Origin: an uncultured Saprospiraceae bacterium
Lineage (GTDB): Bacteria; Bacteroidota; Bacteroidia; Chitinophagales; Saprospiraceae
NCBI GenBank assembly: GCA_938022935.1
Contig: CALIHL010000112.1
Coordinates: 1 to 57,752 of the forward strand
Length of the DNA stretch: 57,752 bases
Direction: 5' to 3'
Positions within the stretch are counted from its first letter, which is position 1, and every line of letters starts with the position of its first letter. Under the pieces are notes generated by a model. It did no database searches. It was given only the letters and a program-made list of their open reading frames with translations, and was not told where the DNA came from. This document shows, piece by piece, positions 20,252 to 29,300 of this stretch. The position numbers were made by a program, and so were the translations under genes.

Positions 20252-20893
20252 CTAATTTAGAAAAGGATTACTCACCCTTTCTCTTCCAATTGTTGTAGAA
20301 GGCCCATGCCCAGAGTAGACAATCGTTTCATCTGGCAATGGCATCAACTTCGTCATGATACTACCGATGAGTGTGGCATGATCTCCTCCGGGTAAGTCTG
20401 TTCTGCCGATACTTCCTTGAAACAAAACATCTCCTCCGATCAACTCATTTTGCTCTTTTAGATACAGACAAATGCTTCCCGGAGAATGACCTGGTGTAAA
20501 GAGAATCTGAATCACTATTCCTGCAAACGAAAAAACATCTCCATCATGATGAAAAGTAGAAATCTCAGGAGAACCCTTGTAAGGAATGCCGTACATGCTA
20601 CCCACTTGCTGACACATACCCAAAACTGGTTTTTCTAATTCATGGGCTTCAAGTGTTAGACTGTATTTGTCCGAGATAAGCTGATTGCCCAAGACATGGT
20701 CTATGTGACAATGAGTGTTGATCAATCTTTTGGGTTGTAGACCATTGCTTTCAATATAATTGATCAGCTCATTTTCTTCTTGAGTGTTGTTGCATCCCGG
20801 ATCTATGATGATGCATTCTTTTGACACTTCATCAATTAGAATGTACATATTCTCTTGAAAGGCGTTGAAAGTAAAAGACTTAATTTTTAACAT
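20252..20893 (-). CDS. Metallo-beta-lactamase-fold hydrolase (glyoxalase II-like)
   Basis: The 213-residue protein has the binuclear zinc motif THCHIDH and further ligands in TPGHSPGSI, GGDVLF and SGHGP. The pattern resembles glyoxalase II and related thioester hydrolases, but the long substrate-binding C-terminal domain of true GloB is missing, so the substrate is unknown. It is cytoplasmic. It follows the HAD phosphatase gene by 13 bp and probably shares its transcript. Confidence 0.88.
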   Translation of the reverse strand: MLKIKSFTFNAFQENMYILIDEVSKECIIIDPGCNNTQEENELINYIESNGLQPKRLINTHCHIDHVLGNQLISDKYSLTLEAHELEKPVLGMCQQVGSMYGIPYKGSPEISTFHHDGDVFSFAGIVIQILFTPGHSPGSICLYLKEQNELIGGDVLFQGSIGRTDLPGGDHATLIGSIMTKLMPLPDETIVYSGHGPSTTIGRERVSNPFLN

Positions 20894-20906
20894 GGTCTAT
20901 TGTTTC

Positions 20907-21521
20907 TTACGGACGATATAATTCAAATGTATCAACGTTGACGACAGTCATACCAGCAGCCAATGCTGCAGTTATGCCAGATGGACCATCTTCATACACC
21001 AGACAGTCCTTAGGATCAATCTTTATATGTTCTGCACACTTTAAGAAAGTCTCTGGATGTGGTTTAGGATTGATGACATCATCTGCAGTATACATGGCTT
21101 CAAACCAATCTCCTATTTCTAAATCCTTCAAAGCCATAGAGGCGTTGTATCGTATACTACCAGTGCCAATCGCCATAGGTAACTTACCATGAAAAGACCC
21201 TGCTATATCAACTACTCTTTGTACAGGTTGGATCTTTCCATTGTTTTTTTTCAGATCCAAGTAAACACTGTTTTTCTTTTCTCTAAACTCTGAAGGATCA
21301 ATATCCCAATTATAAAGTTCATTGAGTTGTTGGATCACTTGTATCGTTGGCGTTCCTGCTCGCTCTTCTACCATCTGCGCTGTGATGTTTACACCATATG
21401 TCTCGCCAGTAGCAAACCAAGCATCGATGTGTAAGGGCATGGTATCGGCAAGTGTGCCATCTAAGTCAAAGATGAGGCCTTTAATATTGGAGCTGGGTAT
21501 GAGAGATTCTATTAAGTTCAT
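20907..21521 (-). CDS. HAD-superfamily phosphatase, beta-phosphoglucomutase-like
   Basis: The motif FDLDGTLADTMPLHIDAW holds the nucleophile Asp and the acid/base Asp of the HAD family. GTGS is motif II, and KPHPETFLKCAE with VYEDGPSGITAALAAGM supplies motifs III and IV. The order and small helical cap resemble YqaB (fructose-1-phosphate phosphatase) and beta-phosphoglucomutase. At 204 residues it is complete. The substrate is probably a small sugar phosphate, which is inference. It lies 13 bp upstream of the metallo-hydrolase gene in the same direction. Confidence 0.88.
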   Translation of the reverse strand: MNLIESLIPSSNIKGLIFDLDGTLADTMPLHIDAWFATGETYGVNITAQMVEERAGTPTIQVIQQLNELYNWDIDPSEFREKKNSVYLDLKKNNGKIQPVQRVVDIAGSFHGKLPMAIGTGSIRYNASMALKDLEIGDWFEAMYTADDVINPKPHPETFLKCAEHIKIDPKDCLVYEDGPSGITAALAAGMTVVNVDTFELYRP

Positions 21522-21532
21522 ATAATGTGGTG

Positions 21533-21540
21533 CAAAGCTA
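21533..21540 (-). promoter_or_regulatory. Candidate -7 element for the HAD/metallo-hydrolase pair
   Basis: TAGCTTTG on the minus strand fits TAnnTTTG and would start transcription a few bases before ATG 21521. No -33 TTG is visible, so it is a weak internal promoter candidate. Confidence 0.3.
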
Positions 21541-21560
21541 ACTTTTAATGTCAGATGTTA

Positions 21561-22901
21561 TTATTCAGATAGGACCCATCCAGTTTGATTTTCTTGGCTG
21601 ACATAATAGTACTTGTCGTGCTTGCCGAGAATTTTTATGTTGCTTGTATTTTCCAGTGTGCTTAGAACTAATGATTTGTCTAAGGGAGTAACATATAAGT
21701 CTTTAGAAGTAGCCTTGATGACCCCCTTTATTTTTCTATTAGTCTTTTCAATATCAGTGTAAGCAAGATATCCTAAAGTATAGTCAGGGAGTTCAACTTT
21801 ATAGTAAGCCCCAGATGTGCCTAGCACATTGACTATTTGATTTTCTGGGATTGAACGTTTTGGACTTTTTCTAAGTATGCTATTTACCTTGAGTTGAGTC
21901 GCTTTATTGGTTCGAGCTATGGTGCCGATGTATTCATTTTTAGACAAAGTTCTTTTAAAACGAGTTCTTGGTTTGACAACAAAATGATAAGGGTCGATTG
22001 GTCCGTTTTTATAAATTCCAAAATGCAAATGACATGCTGTTGTTTTTGCATTGCCACTGTTGCCGACTGTCCCTATGGTATCTCCTTTTTCAACTTTCTG
22101 ATCTTCGGCAACAAAGACATCTTGTAAGTGTGCAAAGTATATCGTTTGTTCTCGCTCTGTATCGTTGAACCATACCACTTTGCCTCCCAGTTCGTTTTCC
22201 TTAGTAGATCTAACATAGCCATCACAAGGCGCCACGATAGGCGTGTGTCTTCTTGCAAAAATATCAATGCCATGATGTTTTCGTCTTCCTGCATCTCTTG
22301 GCACACCAAATAAACTTCCGATGGCCGCCTTGTCTTTTCCAGATACAGGAAAGGCCAAAGCTGGTATACTCTTCACTTTTATATTAAATCTACCACCTCT
22401 TAATATTTCGGTTTGAAACCTGATGATATAGTCATCATCATTCTGAGGTTCGAACTCTAAAAAGTTAAGCGTATCACTATTACTGGCTATGTGCTCATAC
22501 TGTTGTAGCGAGTCACTAACCACTCTGAAGACTTGAAGGAATAGAGTTGTTTCTTCTGATTCTAACTCAGGTGCTATATCGATAGTAACCTTATGTCCTC
22601 TTAGTGCAGCAAGTCTATAGCCAACACTTTTGATGGACCTTTCATCTTGGTAAAACTCTTCAGCGAAGGGCGTTTCTATGACAGTCGGATGAGTCAAGGC
22701 TTGCTTAGAACCTTCGATCCACTCTTTGCCCAAAGTTGTTTCTGCAATGCCAGTTGTTTCTAATTGGTGTTGATAAGCTTCATGATGGTTGTTGGGTTTG
22801 AAAGAATCAGGTACGATCACAGCATCCTCTTTACAAGCGCTCAGGATGACAACTATCGACAAAAAGCAAAGGGTAATTTGCTTGAACAAATGATCAGACA
22901 T
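21561..22901 (-). CDS. M23-family peptidoglycan endopeptidase lipoprotein with SH3-like tail
   Basis: The N-terminus has a lipobox, ILSAC with Cys23, so the protein should be lipid-anchored and periplasmic. Residues about 190-310 form an M23 (LytM) domain with the zinc ligands in KHHGIDIFA (His210, Asp213) and the pair in CHLHFGIYK (His291, His293). Such enzymes cut cross-links in peptidoglycan. A linker and two short SH3-like modules follow to residue 446, probably for wall binding. The zinc ligands are intact, so it should be active rather than a NlpD-type activator. It lies 25 bp downstream of the DUF1295 gene, same strand. Confidence 0.9.
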   Translation of the reverse strand: MSDHLFKQITLCFLSIVVILSACKEDAVIVPDSFKPNNHHEAYQHQLETTGIAETTLGKEWIEGSKQALTHPTVIETPFAEEFYQDERSIKSVGYRLAALRGHKVTIDIAPELESEETTLFLQVFRVVSDSLQQYEHIASNSDTLNFLEFEPQNDDDYIIRFQTEILRGGRFNIKVKSIPALAFPVSGKDKAAIGSLFGVPRDAGRRKHHGIDIFARRHTPIVAPCDGYVRSTKENELGGKVVWFNDTEREQTIYFAHLQDVFVAEDQKVEKGDTIGTVGNSGNAKTTACHLHFGIYKNGPIDPYHFVVKPRTRFKRTLSKNEYIGTIARTNKATQLKVNSILRKSPKRSIPENQIVNVLGTSGAYYKVELPDYTLGYLAYTDIEKTNRKIKGVIKATSKDLYVTPLDKSLVLSTLENTSNIKILGKHDKYYYVSQENQTGWVLSE

Positions 22902-22926
22902 TAAAGTGATTAAAGAATCAACTTAT

Positions 22927-23709
22927 CTAGTAGATACCAGGGATAAGCATTGAAGTATTATTAACGTACTTCTGATACTCAGGATTATCTCCATACTTCT
23001 TCTTTCTTGATTTTTCGATAGGTGGGATACCGCTAAGAAAGACAAGAAGGGCGATGATGATCAAAGGGCTTGTTATGGTCAACCATTTAAGTCCTGTTAT
23101 AACTGGGAGGCAAGCTAAAAAGATGCCAATCCAAAAGAGGATCTCTCCTGTATAATTGGGGTATCTCAGGTTCTTGTATAGGCCTTCTTTAAAGAGTTTG
23201 CTGGCGTTGCTTTTTTGGTCCTTGAATGACATCTTTTGATTGTCTGCCACAGTCTCCAGTATCAAGCCAATGAGAGCGATAGCAAAGCCAACCCACTCTA
23301 TAGCAGAGATGTCAGTAAAGCCGGCTTTCTCACCTGGGCTGTCTAACAACTTGTAAAGAAAGGGTAGTGATATAACCCAAGAAGCAACTGCTTGAATTAG
23401 AAAGAACCTTAAAAATCTCATTGGATTGGTCCTTATCTGATCAAATCTTGCGTCTTTACCCATCTTGGTGACTCGGTCAAGTAAAAAAACGCCCAGTCTT
23501 AATGCCCAGATAAGAATCAGTGAAGCCAAGATCATCTTGGCTACGCTCGTAGTACCAAGTGCTGCTACAAAGCCATATACAGCAATCGTCGCGAAACTAA
23601 GCGAATAGGTTATGTCTGTAAGCTTATCGGTCTGAAGCCTATAGGCTATGGGAAAGATGAAGAGATTCATCGCAAGTACAACGACAAGGCCAAAAATGAT
23701 AGGATCCAT
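22927..23709 (-). CDS. DUF1295 / steroid 5-alpha-reductase-like membrane protein
   Basis: The 260-residue protein has about six or seven membrane helices. The C-terminal part carries the DUF1295 pattern: LFKEGLYKNLRYPNYTGEIL, then IPPIEKSRKKKYGDNPEYQK. This region resembles the NADPH- or S-adenosylmethionine-binding part of steroid reductases and isoprenylcysteine methyltransferases, but the substrate is unknown. I chose ATG 23709 (MDPIIFGLVVVLAMNLF); a TTG at 23730 would add seven residues. It starts a possible run with the M23 lipoprotein gene. Confidence 0.85.
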   Translation of the reverse strand: MDPIIFGLVVVLAMNLFIFPIAYRLQTDKLTDITYSLSFATIAVYGFVAALGTTSVAKMILASLILIWALRLGVFLLDRVTKMGKDARFDQIRTNPMRFLRFFLIQAVASWVISLPFLYKLLDSPGEKAGFTDISAIEWVGFAIALIGLILETVADNQKMSFKDQKSNASKLFKEGLYKNLRYPNYTGEILFWIGIFLACLPVITGLKWLTITSPLIIIALLVFLSGIPPIEKSRKKKYGDNPEYQKYVNNTSMLIPGIY

Positions 23710-23750
23710 ACAAGTTGATTTGTCAACCAAACATAATCAATAGAAAAAGG

Positions 23751-23781
23751 TTGGATGCGGTGAATGAGAGGTATATATTTG
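23751..23781 (+). promoter_or_regulatory. Promoter for the tRNA gene
   Basis: TTG at 23751-23753, a 20-nt spacer and TATATTTG at 23774-23781 give the full Bacteroidota pattern (-33 TTG, -7 TAnnTTTG). Transcription should start near 23788, about 70 nt before the tRNA. It is the only element in the window where both boxes fit well. Confidence 0.6.
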
Positions 23782-23858
23782 CACGCGTTTCGAAAGAAAC
23801 AGAATATGCGTGGCATCTGCTCTCGGCTTCGCTCGAGACAGGCGCTTCGCAACCACTT

Positions 23859-23932
23859 GGCGTGGTAGCTCAGCTGGTTAGAGCGCAGGATTCATAATCC
23901 TGAGGTCGGCGGTTCAAGCCCGCCTCACGCTA
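23859..23932 (+). tRNA. tRNA with CAU anticodon (elongator Met or Ile2)
   Basis: The 74-nt cloverleaf folds by eye. The acceptor GGCGTGG pairs with TCACGCT (G-U at both ends) and the discriminator is A. The D stem is GCTC/GAGC, the anticodon stem CAGGA/TCCTG with loop TTCATAA, and the T stem GGCGG/CCGCC with loop TTCAAGC. The anticodon is CAT at 23893-23895. No CCA is encoded. The anticodon stem lacks the three G-C pairs of initiator tRNA, so it is either elongator tRNA-Met or tRNA-Ile2, whose C34 would be modified to lysidine. A tRNA classifier is needed to decide. Confidence 0.93.
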
Positions 23933-23937
23933 CTAAT

Positions 23938-23980
23938 AGAGAGCTATAATTTTATTACGAATTGTAGCTCTCTCTTTTTT
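23938..23980 (+). terminator. Rho-independent terminator of the tRNA
   Basis: A 14-bp stem (23938-23951 with 23960-23973, one G-U pair) closes an 8-nt loop and is followed by CTTTTTT. It starts six bases after the tRNA and overlaps the end of the convergent HEAT-like gene by only two bases. No T-run follows on the minus strand, so it works mainly for the tRNA. Confidence 0.85.
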
Positions 23981-24509
23981 AAACCTTCTCTATGATTTGA
24001 TTCAACCTCTTCAACTCTTTCTTGCCGCGACCTCGCCATGCAGCAGTAGCATGATCCCAATTGTCCTCAATAATAGGTATGATCTCAGCGGCGAGAGAAG
24101 GATGTCTCATCGCTATGTTACCACAGACAGTCATAGAAAAAACTCTTACCGCGACAGGGTATTGTGGATCTGCGAAGTACTCAAAGCAACGATCGTATAT
24201 CTTGCCTTCATATTCTTCAGGTAGATCCATGAGTTGCCATGCTCTGACAGTATTGCGGATCACGGCATCATGTTGAGGCTTATCAAGGTTGTCGATCATC
24301 TGCGATAGATAGGGCTCTAAAAGTTGAGGTGCTCGATCTGCCACCATGGTGACTGGCCAAGAGGATTTTTGACAAAGCACCCAATCATCAGAGAAAAAGC
24401 AATCCATCAGTTCTTGCATGGGATTTTGATGATTGATAAAGCTTGCTGCGATACTGGATGCTTGGCTCTGCTTTTTTACAGATAGTATTTCGTCTTTGAG
24501 TGATGACAT
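23979..24509 (-). CDS. HEAT-repeat-like protein of unknown function
   Basis: The 176-residue protein is all-helical, with repeat-like helix pairs (APQLLEPYLSQMIDNLDKPQ, VAVRVFSMTVCGNIAMRHPS) similar to HEAT or ARM solenoids. There is no signal peptide and no catalytic motif. The end is basic (RGRGKKELKRLNQIIEK). It starts three bases after nadE on the same strand and should be co-transcribed. It probably acts through protein contacts; no partner can be named. Confidence 0.7.
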   Translation of the reverse strand: MSSLKDEILSVKKQSQASSIAASFINHQNPMQELMDCFFSDDWVLCQKSSWPVTMVADRAPQLLEPYLSQMIDNLDKPQHDAVIRNTVRAWQLMDLPEEYEGKIYDRCFEYFADPQYPVAVRVFSMTVCGNIAMRHPSLAAEIIPIIEDNWDHATAAWRGRGKKELKRLNQIIEKV

Positions 24510-24512
24510 GGT

Positions 24513-26150
24513 TTAGCTGAGGTATTTACCCACGATAGGCATCCTTCTTCCCATGCCAAATGCTTTTGATGAAACCCTTAAAGCAGGAGCGGTCTGATAC
24601 CTTTTAAACTCATTGATATTGACTAATCTTAATATGCGCTTTACTAGCGCTGGATCATGCCCTTTTGCGATGATCTCATCTGGTCCTTGCCTTTCTTCTA
24701 TATATAGTTTTAATATTTCATCAAGAATGTCATAATCTGGTAAGCTGTCAGAATCCTTTTGATTAGGCCTTAGTTCTGCAGATGGAGGTTTAGTAATGAT
24801 GTGATTAGGTATGATCTCGCTATTACGATTGATATAATGTGCGAGTTCATAAACTTCCGTTTTATAAACGTCTCCGATGACCGATAAGCCACCGCACATA
24901 TCTCCATAAAGGGTGCCGTAACCTACAGCAGCCTCACTTTTGTTAGAAGTGTTGAGGACGATGTTGCCAAACTTATTAGACACAGCCATCAATAACATCC
25001 CTCGTGCTCGAGCTTGCAGGTTTTCTTCTGTGACATTGAATGGAAGATTTCCAAAGATGGGTTCGAGCTTATGCATGTAGGTCTTATATATTTCTTCGAT
25101 ATTGATGATATCGTAGTGGATGCCAAGTGTCTCGGATAATTTGACGGAGTCATCAACGGAGTGTTGAGAAGAAAACTGAGAGGGCATCAGTATCACCCTG
25201 ACATTGTCGGCACCCAGTGCTTCAACTGCCAATACGGTTGTTATCGCGGAGTCTATACCGCCAGAAAGCCCGATGATGGCTTTAGAAAAACCAAGTTTGC
25301 CAAAGTAATCTTTGACACCCAAGACTAGGCCATCATGAATCTCTTTGATTTTATCTTTTGGTTGCTCAAGCGATTGGTCTTCAGCGATGACACTATCCAG
25401 GTCGTAGATGGCATAAGCTTCTTCGAAGTAGGCCATCTCTTCATATACATTGCCAGATGCAGACATAACGATTGACCCTCCGTCAAAAATCACTTCAGTT
25501 TGAGCGCCTACGTGATTGACATAGAAGAGTGGTACGTTGTAGCGAAGTGCATTTTCTTTTAAGATCTCGATCCGATCTTCAGCATGATCATAATCGAACG
25601 GAGAAGCGGAGACATTGATCACAAAATCGGGTTTTTGCTCGATAAGATGATCCAATGGACAAGTAACGTATAGAGGGTTTTCATTACCGATGTTCCAGAT
25701 GTCTTCACAGACTGTGAGCGCTATCTTCTTTCCTTTATAGTCTACTACCTGGAACTCTGAACCAGGTTCAAAATATCGGTATTCATCAAAGATGTCGTAA
25801 GTGGGTAATAGTGCTTTATGTTGCACGTATAAGATCTCTTGATCTGCTATGAAGTATGCCGAGTTATACAGATCTTTTCCTTCAGGTACCGGATTGAGCG
25901 TTGGTGCACCAACAACCACAGCTATACCTTGAGAGGCTTGTCTTATCTTTTCTATTGCCGCATCACATTTTCTTATAAAGTCACTAAACTCAAGAAAGTC
26001 ACGAGGAGGATAGCCGCATACAGCGAGTTCTCCAAAACAGACGATATCAACTTGATCAGCCTTTGTTTTCTTGATATGATCGATGATCTTACTGACATTT
26101 TCGTCAAAGTTGCCGATGTGATAATTGAGTTGAGCTAAGGCTATTTTCAT
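24513..26150 (-). CDS. nadE: Glutamine-dependent NAD+ synthetase
   Basis: NadE makes NAD+ from nicotinate adenine dinucleotide, ATP and glutamine. Residues 1-260 are a nitrilase-type glutaminase domain: Glu in CFGELAVCGYPP, Lys in VQHKALLPTYD, nucleophile Cys in ALTVCEDIWN. Residues about 280-545 are the synthetase with the PP-loop IIGLSGGIDSAI and the later LNTSNKSEAAVGYGTLYGD segment. At 545 residues it is the usual two-domain bacterial form, with its own ammonia-producing half. It is divergent from the second giant gene and followed three bases later by the HEAT-like gene. Confidence 0.95.
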   Translation of the reverse strand: MKIALAQLNYHIGNFDENVSKIIDHIKKTKADQVDIVCFGELAVCGYPPRDFLEFSDFIRKCDAAIEKIRQASQGIAVVVGAPTLNPVPEGKDLYNSAYFIADQEILYVQHKALLPTYDIFDEYRYFEPGSEFQVVDYKGKKIALTVCEDIWNIGNENPLYVTCPLDHLIEQKPDFVINVSASPFDYDHAEDRIEILKENALRYNVPLFYVNHVGAQTEVIFDGGSIVMSASGNVYEEMAYFEEAYAIYDLDSVIAEDQSLEQPKDKIKEIHDGLVLGVKDYFGKLGFSKAIIGLSGGIDSAITTVLAVEALGADNVRVILMPSQFSSQHSVDDSVKLSETLGIHYDIINIEEIYKTYMHKLEPIFGNLPFNVTEENLQARARGMLLMAVSNKFGNIVLNTSNKSEAAVGYGTLYGDMCGGLSVIGDVYKTEVYELAHYINRNSEIIPNHIITKPPSAELRPNQKDSDSLPDYDILDEILKLYIEERQGPDEIIAKGHDPALVKRILRLVNINEFKRYQTAPALRVSSKAFGMGRRMPIVGKYLS

Positions 26151-26257
26151 AATCTTCTTTATAGATATCCAAAGATAACCTCTTCTTAAAATAGTAGAGG
26201 CGAAGAGGTTGTTATGAAAAACATATTAAAAAATTATGTAATATGTTAAATGCTGTC

Positions 26258-26265
26258 TATCTTTG
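26258..26265 (+). promoter_or_regulatory. Candidate -7 element for the second giant gene
   Basis: TATCTTTG fits TAnnTTTG and lies 118 bp upstream of ATG 26376. No good -33 TTG is present; TTATG and TTAAA occur nearby. Position and sequence resemble the element before the first giant gene. Confidence 0.4.
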
Positions 26266-26375
26266 TCTTTACCCATCCCTCCAGTAAAAAACGGCTGTTC
26301 ATAGCAGCCATAATCAATCTGTAATTAATTGAGGTTGTGCGCAAGCACATCCTAAAACATCAAGATCATACTACT

Positions 26376-29300
26376 ATGATTAAGAAGATAGTATTGGCCA
26401 TAGCGTCATTTTTACTTTTGGGACATCAAGCCGTTCAAGCACAATGTGTTAACGACACGATATTTACCGATGTGCTTTACCTCATTGACAACTCAGGGAG
26501 TATAGACGATTCTGAGTTTGTGTCCTTTTCGAACATCATCACAACGTCGATAGCAGACTTGCGTGCCAATTGTTCAGATGCTCAAGTAGCCGTGGCTCAC
26601 TATGGTGGATTTGAAGGAAAGGGAACAGCTATAGAATATCCGTTTTCTACCGATACGCCCATTCCATCTGTTAGCAGACAGTTTTGTCTTGCGCGTAATG
26701 CATCAGACAATTGTACAGATGGCGGTGGAGATGATCTTAACTTTGCCATAGGCAATATCTTAGACTCTCTTCAGAGCGGGGCACTTACTCATGATACATC
26801 CAACAATCTCTCTCTGGTCATCTTTACAGATGCTTTCGGATTTGAAACTGATTGTCGTTTTCCTTTTTGTTCTTTGATTTTGCCAACCACTAATATTGAT
26901 ATCCTAAAATCACAATATGGAGTTGACGTCACTGTCGTTGGTATGTCAGCTCAAGCTGAAGAAACAGCACTTGCTTTATATTCATCGCCAGGAGGGACCT
27001 ACAATGGAGGCCTATATGCACCTGCCTGTCCAACATCTTTTGATGGATGTACGCTTCCGCGAAAATATGTTGAAGTCGAGTTTAACAGCGATCCCGATGC
27101 TCTAGCAGCCATAGTTACTTCTTTTGTTAGTTGCTCAATAATAATCAATACAGGACTTGTTGCTGAAGCAGGTGCGGACCAATCCATTTGTTCTGATCTG
27201 AGCCAATCTGCAACATTGACAGCAGTAGGAGATATGGGCACAGCTCCTTATAATTATTCTTGGAGCAACGGTTCTACAACATCTTCTATAACAGTCAGTC
27301 CAACCGATACGACTACCTATTTTGTCACTATATCCGATGCTAATACATGTATAGCAACAGATAGTGTCACAGTATATGCAGCCCCATGTTGCGATAACCT
27401 AATGGCAAACGCCGGTCTTGATACTACAATCTGTAATCAAGCTGGTTCATCAGCTTCACTTATGGCATCGGCATCAGGTAGCGGTACTATGTTCTCTTAT
27501 ACATGGGATAATGGCCTTGGTTCAGGAGCAACTCAATCTGTTAGTCCAACTACAACAACTACTTATACTGTTACAGCGATTGATAATATTGGCTGTACAG
27601 ATACTGACCAAGTTACTGTTACTGTAGAAGCATGTTGCACTGGGTTTTCAGTTTCAGCTGGAGCTGACAGAACTATTTGTGGAGATCTCGGAGAGTCGAC
27701 AACACTCAGTGCTTCTATCACTGGAGGGGTTGGTCCATTTTTAACTGTATGGAATAACGGGATTGGCGTAGAAAACAATCCAATAGTTTCACCTACAACT
27801 ACGACCACATATACCGTCACAATTACTGATGCGAATGGCTGTATGACGACAGACCAAGTAACTATAGGCGTTGATATGTGTGGACCAGACTGTGAACCCG
27901 ACACAACCTTCACAGATGTCATTTTTCTAATTGACAACTCTGGTAGTATCGATGATAATGAGTTTGCGCAATTTGAAAATATAATAGTAGCGTCTCTGGC
28001 AGGAATTAGAAATTCTTGTAATGCATCAAGACGAAGTGTTGTGCACTATGGAGGTAGCAATGGTACGAGTACATTGGTAGAGTATGCATTTGGCCAAGTA
28101 CCAGAGATTACAAATATAAATAGACAGTATTGTACAGATCGCAATAGTTCAAATATATGCGTTGGAGGTGGAGGTGATGATCTGAATAATGCAATTGGTG
28201 ATATCATGGCTTTCTTAGAAGATGGAAGTCTCAATAGAGATCCAAAAAATAATCTTGGTTTAGTTATTCTGACTGATGCATTTGGTTTTGGATCAAACTG
28301 TCAGCAGCCTAACTGTTCTTTGATTTTACCGACAACAAACATAGATGCCATGAAGGCCAACTATGATATGGATGTCTCAGTAGTAGGTGTGTCTTCTCAG
28401 GCAGAGGAAGTGTTATTAGGTATTTATGCATCGCCTGGAGGGACTTTTAACGGTCAGTTATTTCAAGCAGAGTGCGCATCTTCTTTTGACGGTTGTCAGC
28501 TTCCGCGAAAATATGTACAAATAGAATTTGATACACCTCCTCAGCAAGTGGCAGATATGATCACTGATTTTGTAAGCTGCGAAGTTGAGATCACACCGGC
28601 ATTGGTTGTAGACGCTGGAGAAGATCAGATGATTTGTAATAATTTTGGTGAGTCTGCTACTTTGACAGCTACCGTATCATTTGGCACCGCTCCATTTATA
28701 TACGAATGGAACCAAGGGCTGGGTACGATGCAGTCTGTAACAGTAACACCAACTGTTGCTACAGAGTACATTGTAACTGTAACAGATGCAAACACGTGTA
28801 CTCAGATGGATACCGTTGTGGTGAGCCCTCAGATGTGTTTTGAATGTACTGCGGATGCAGGAGATCCACTTCCTCCAACTGAGGTTTGTATAAAAGATGG
28901 TCAAGCCTTCTTGCCTACGGAGTCCAATACTGGGACTATAATTCCTATGGGATTTGAAGAAGTCTTCTTTTTAACTAATGCAGATCTTAAGATAGTAGAT
29001 TATAGTATAGGGTTTAGAAACTTCATCGTTTCTGAACCAGGCTTATATAGAATACATACATTAATCGCCGAGGTTTCTAACCCACTAAGTGAAGACTACT
29101 TTGATCTTAACATTATAAGACCTGGTACTTCTGATCTATTTGTGATTGTCAACTGTATAGAGAATCATGATATCTGTGCTGACTTTGACTTCCCAGGAAG
29201 AGTGATCCAAGTACTTGGTGAAAATGATATGATGTGTATGGAGATGGAAAACTCTATCAGCCTTTGTTGGGACGGAGTTGATAACGACGGAGATGGACTT

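Noticed and set aside
19481..20262. Repeated ATTCTAATTTAGAA motif on both sides of rluB (19481-19494 and 20249-20262)
   Set aside because: The motif is short and AT-rich, and the second copy overlaps the end of the metallo-hydrolase coding region. Two copies of this kind can occur by chance and no others were seen.
23803..23858. Short repeat TGGCATCTGCTCTCG near the tRNA, also inside rluB at about 19560
   Set aside because: A shared 15-mer is expected by chance a few times in 57 kb on two strands. No longer similarity surrounds it.
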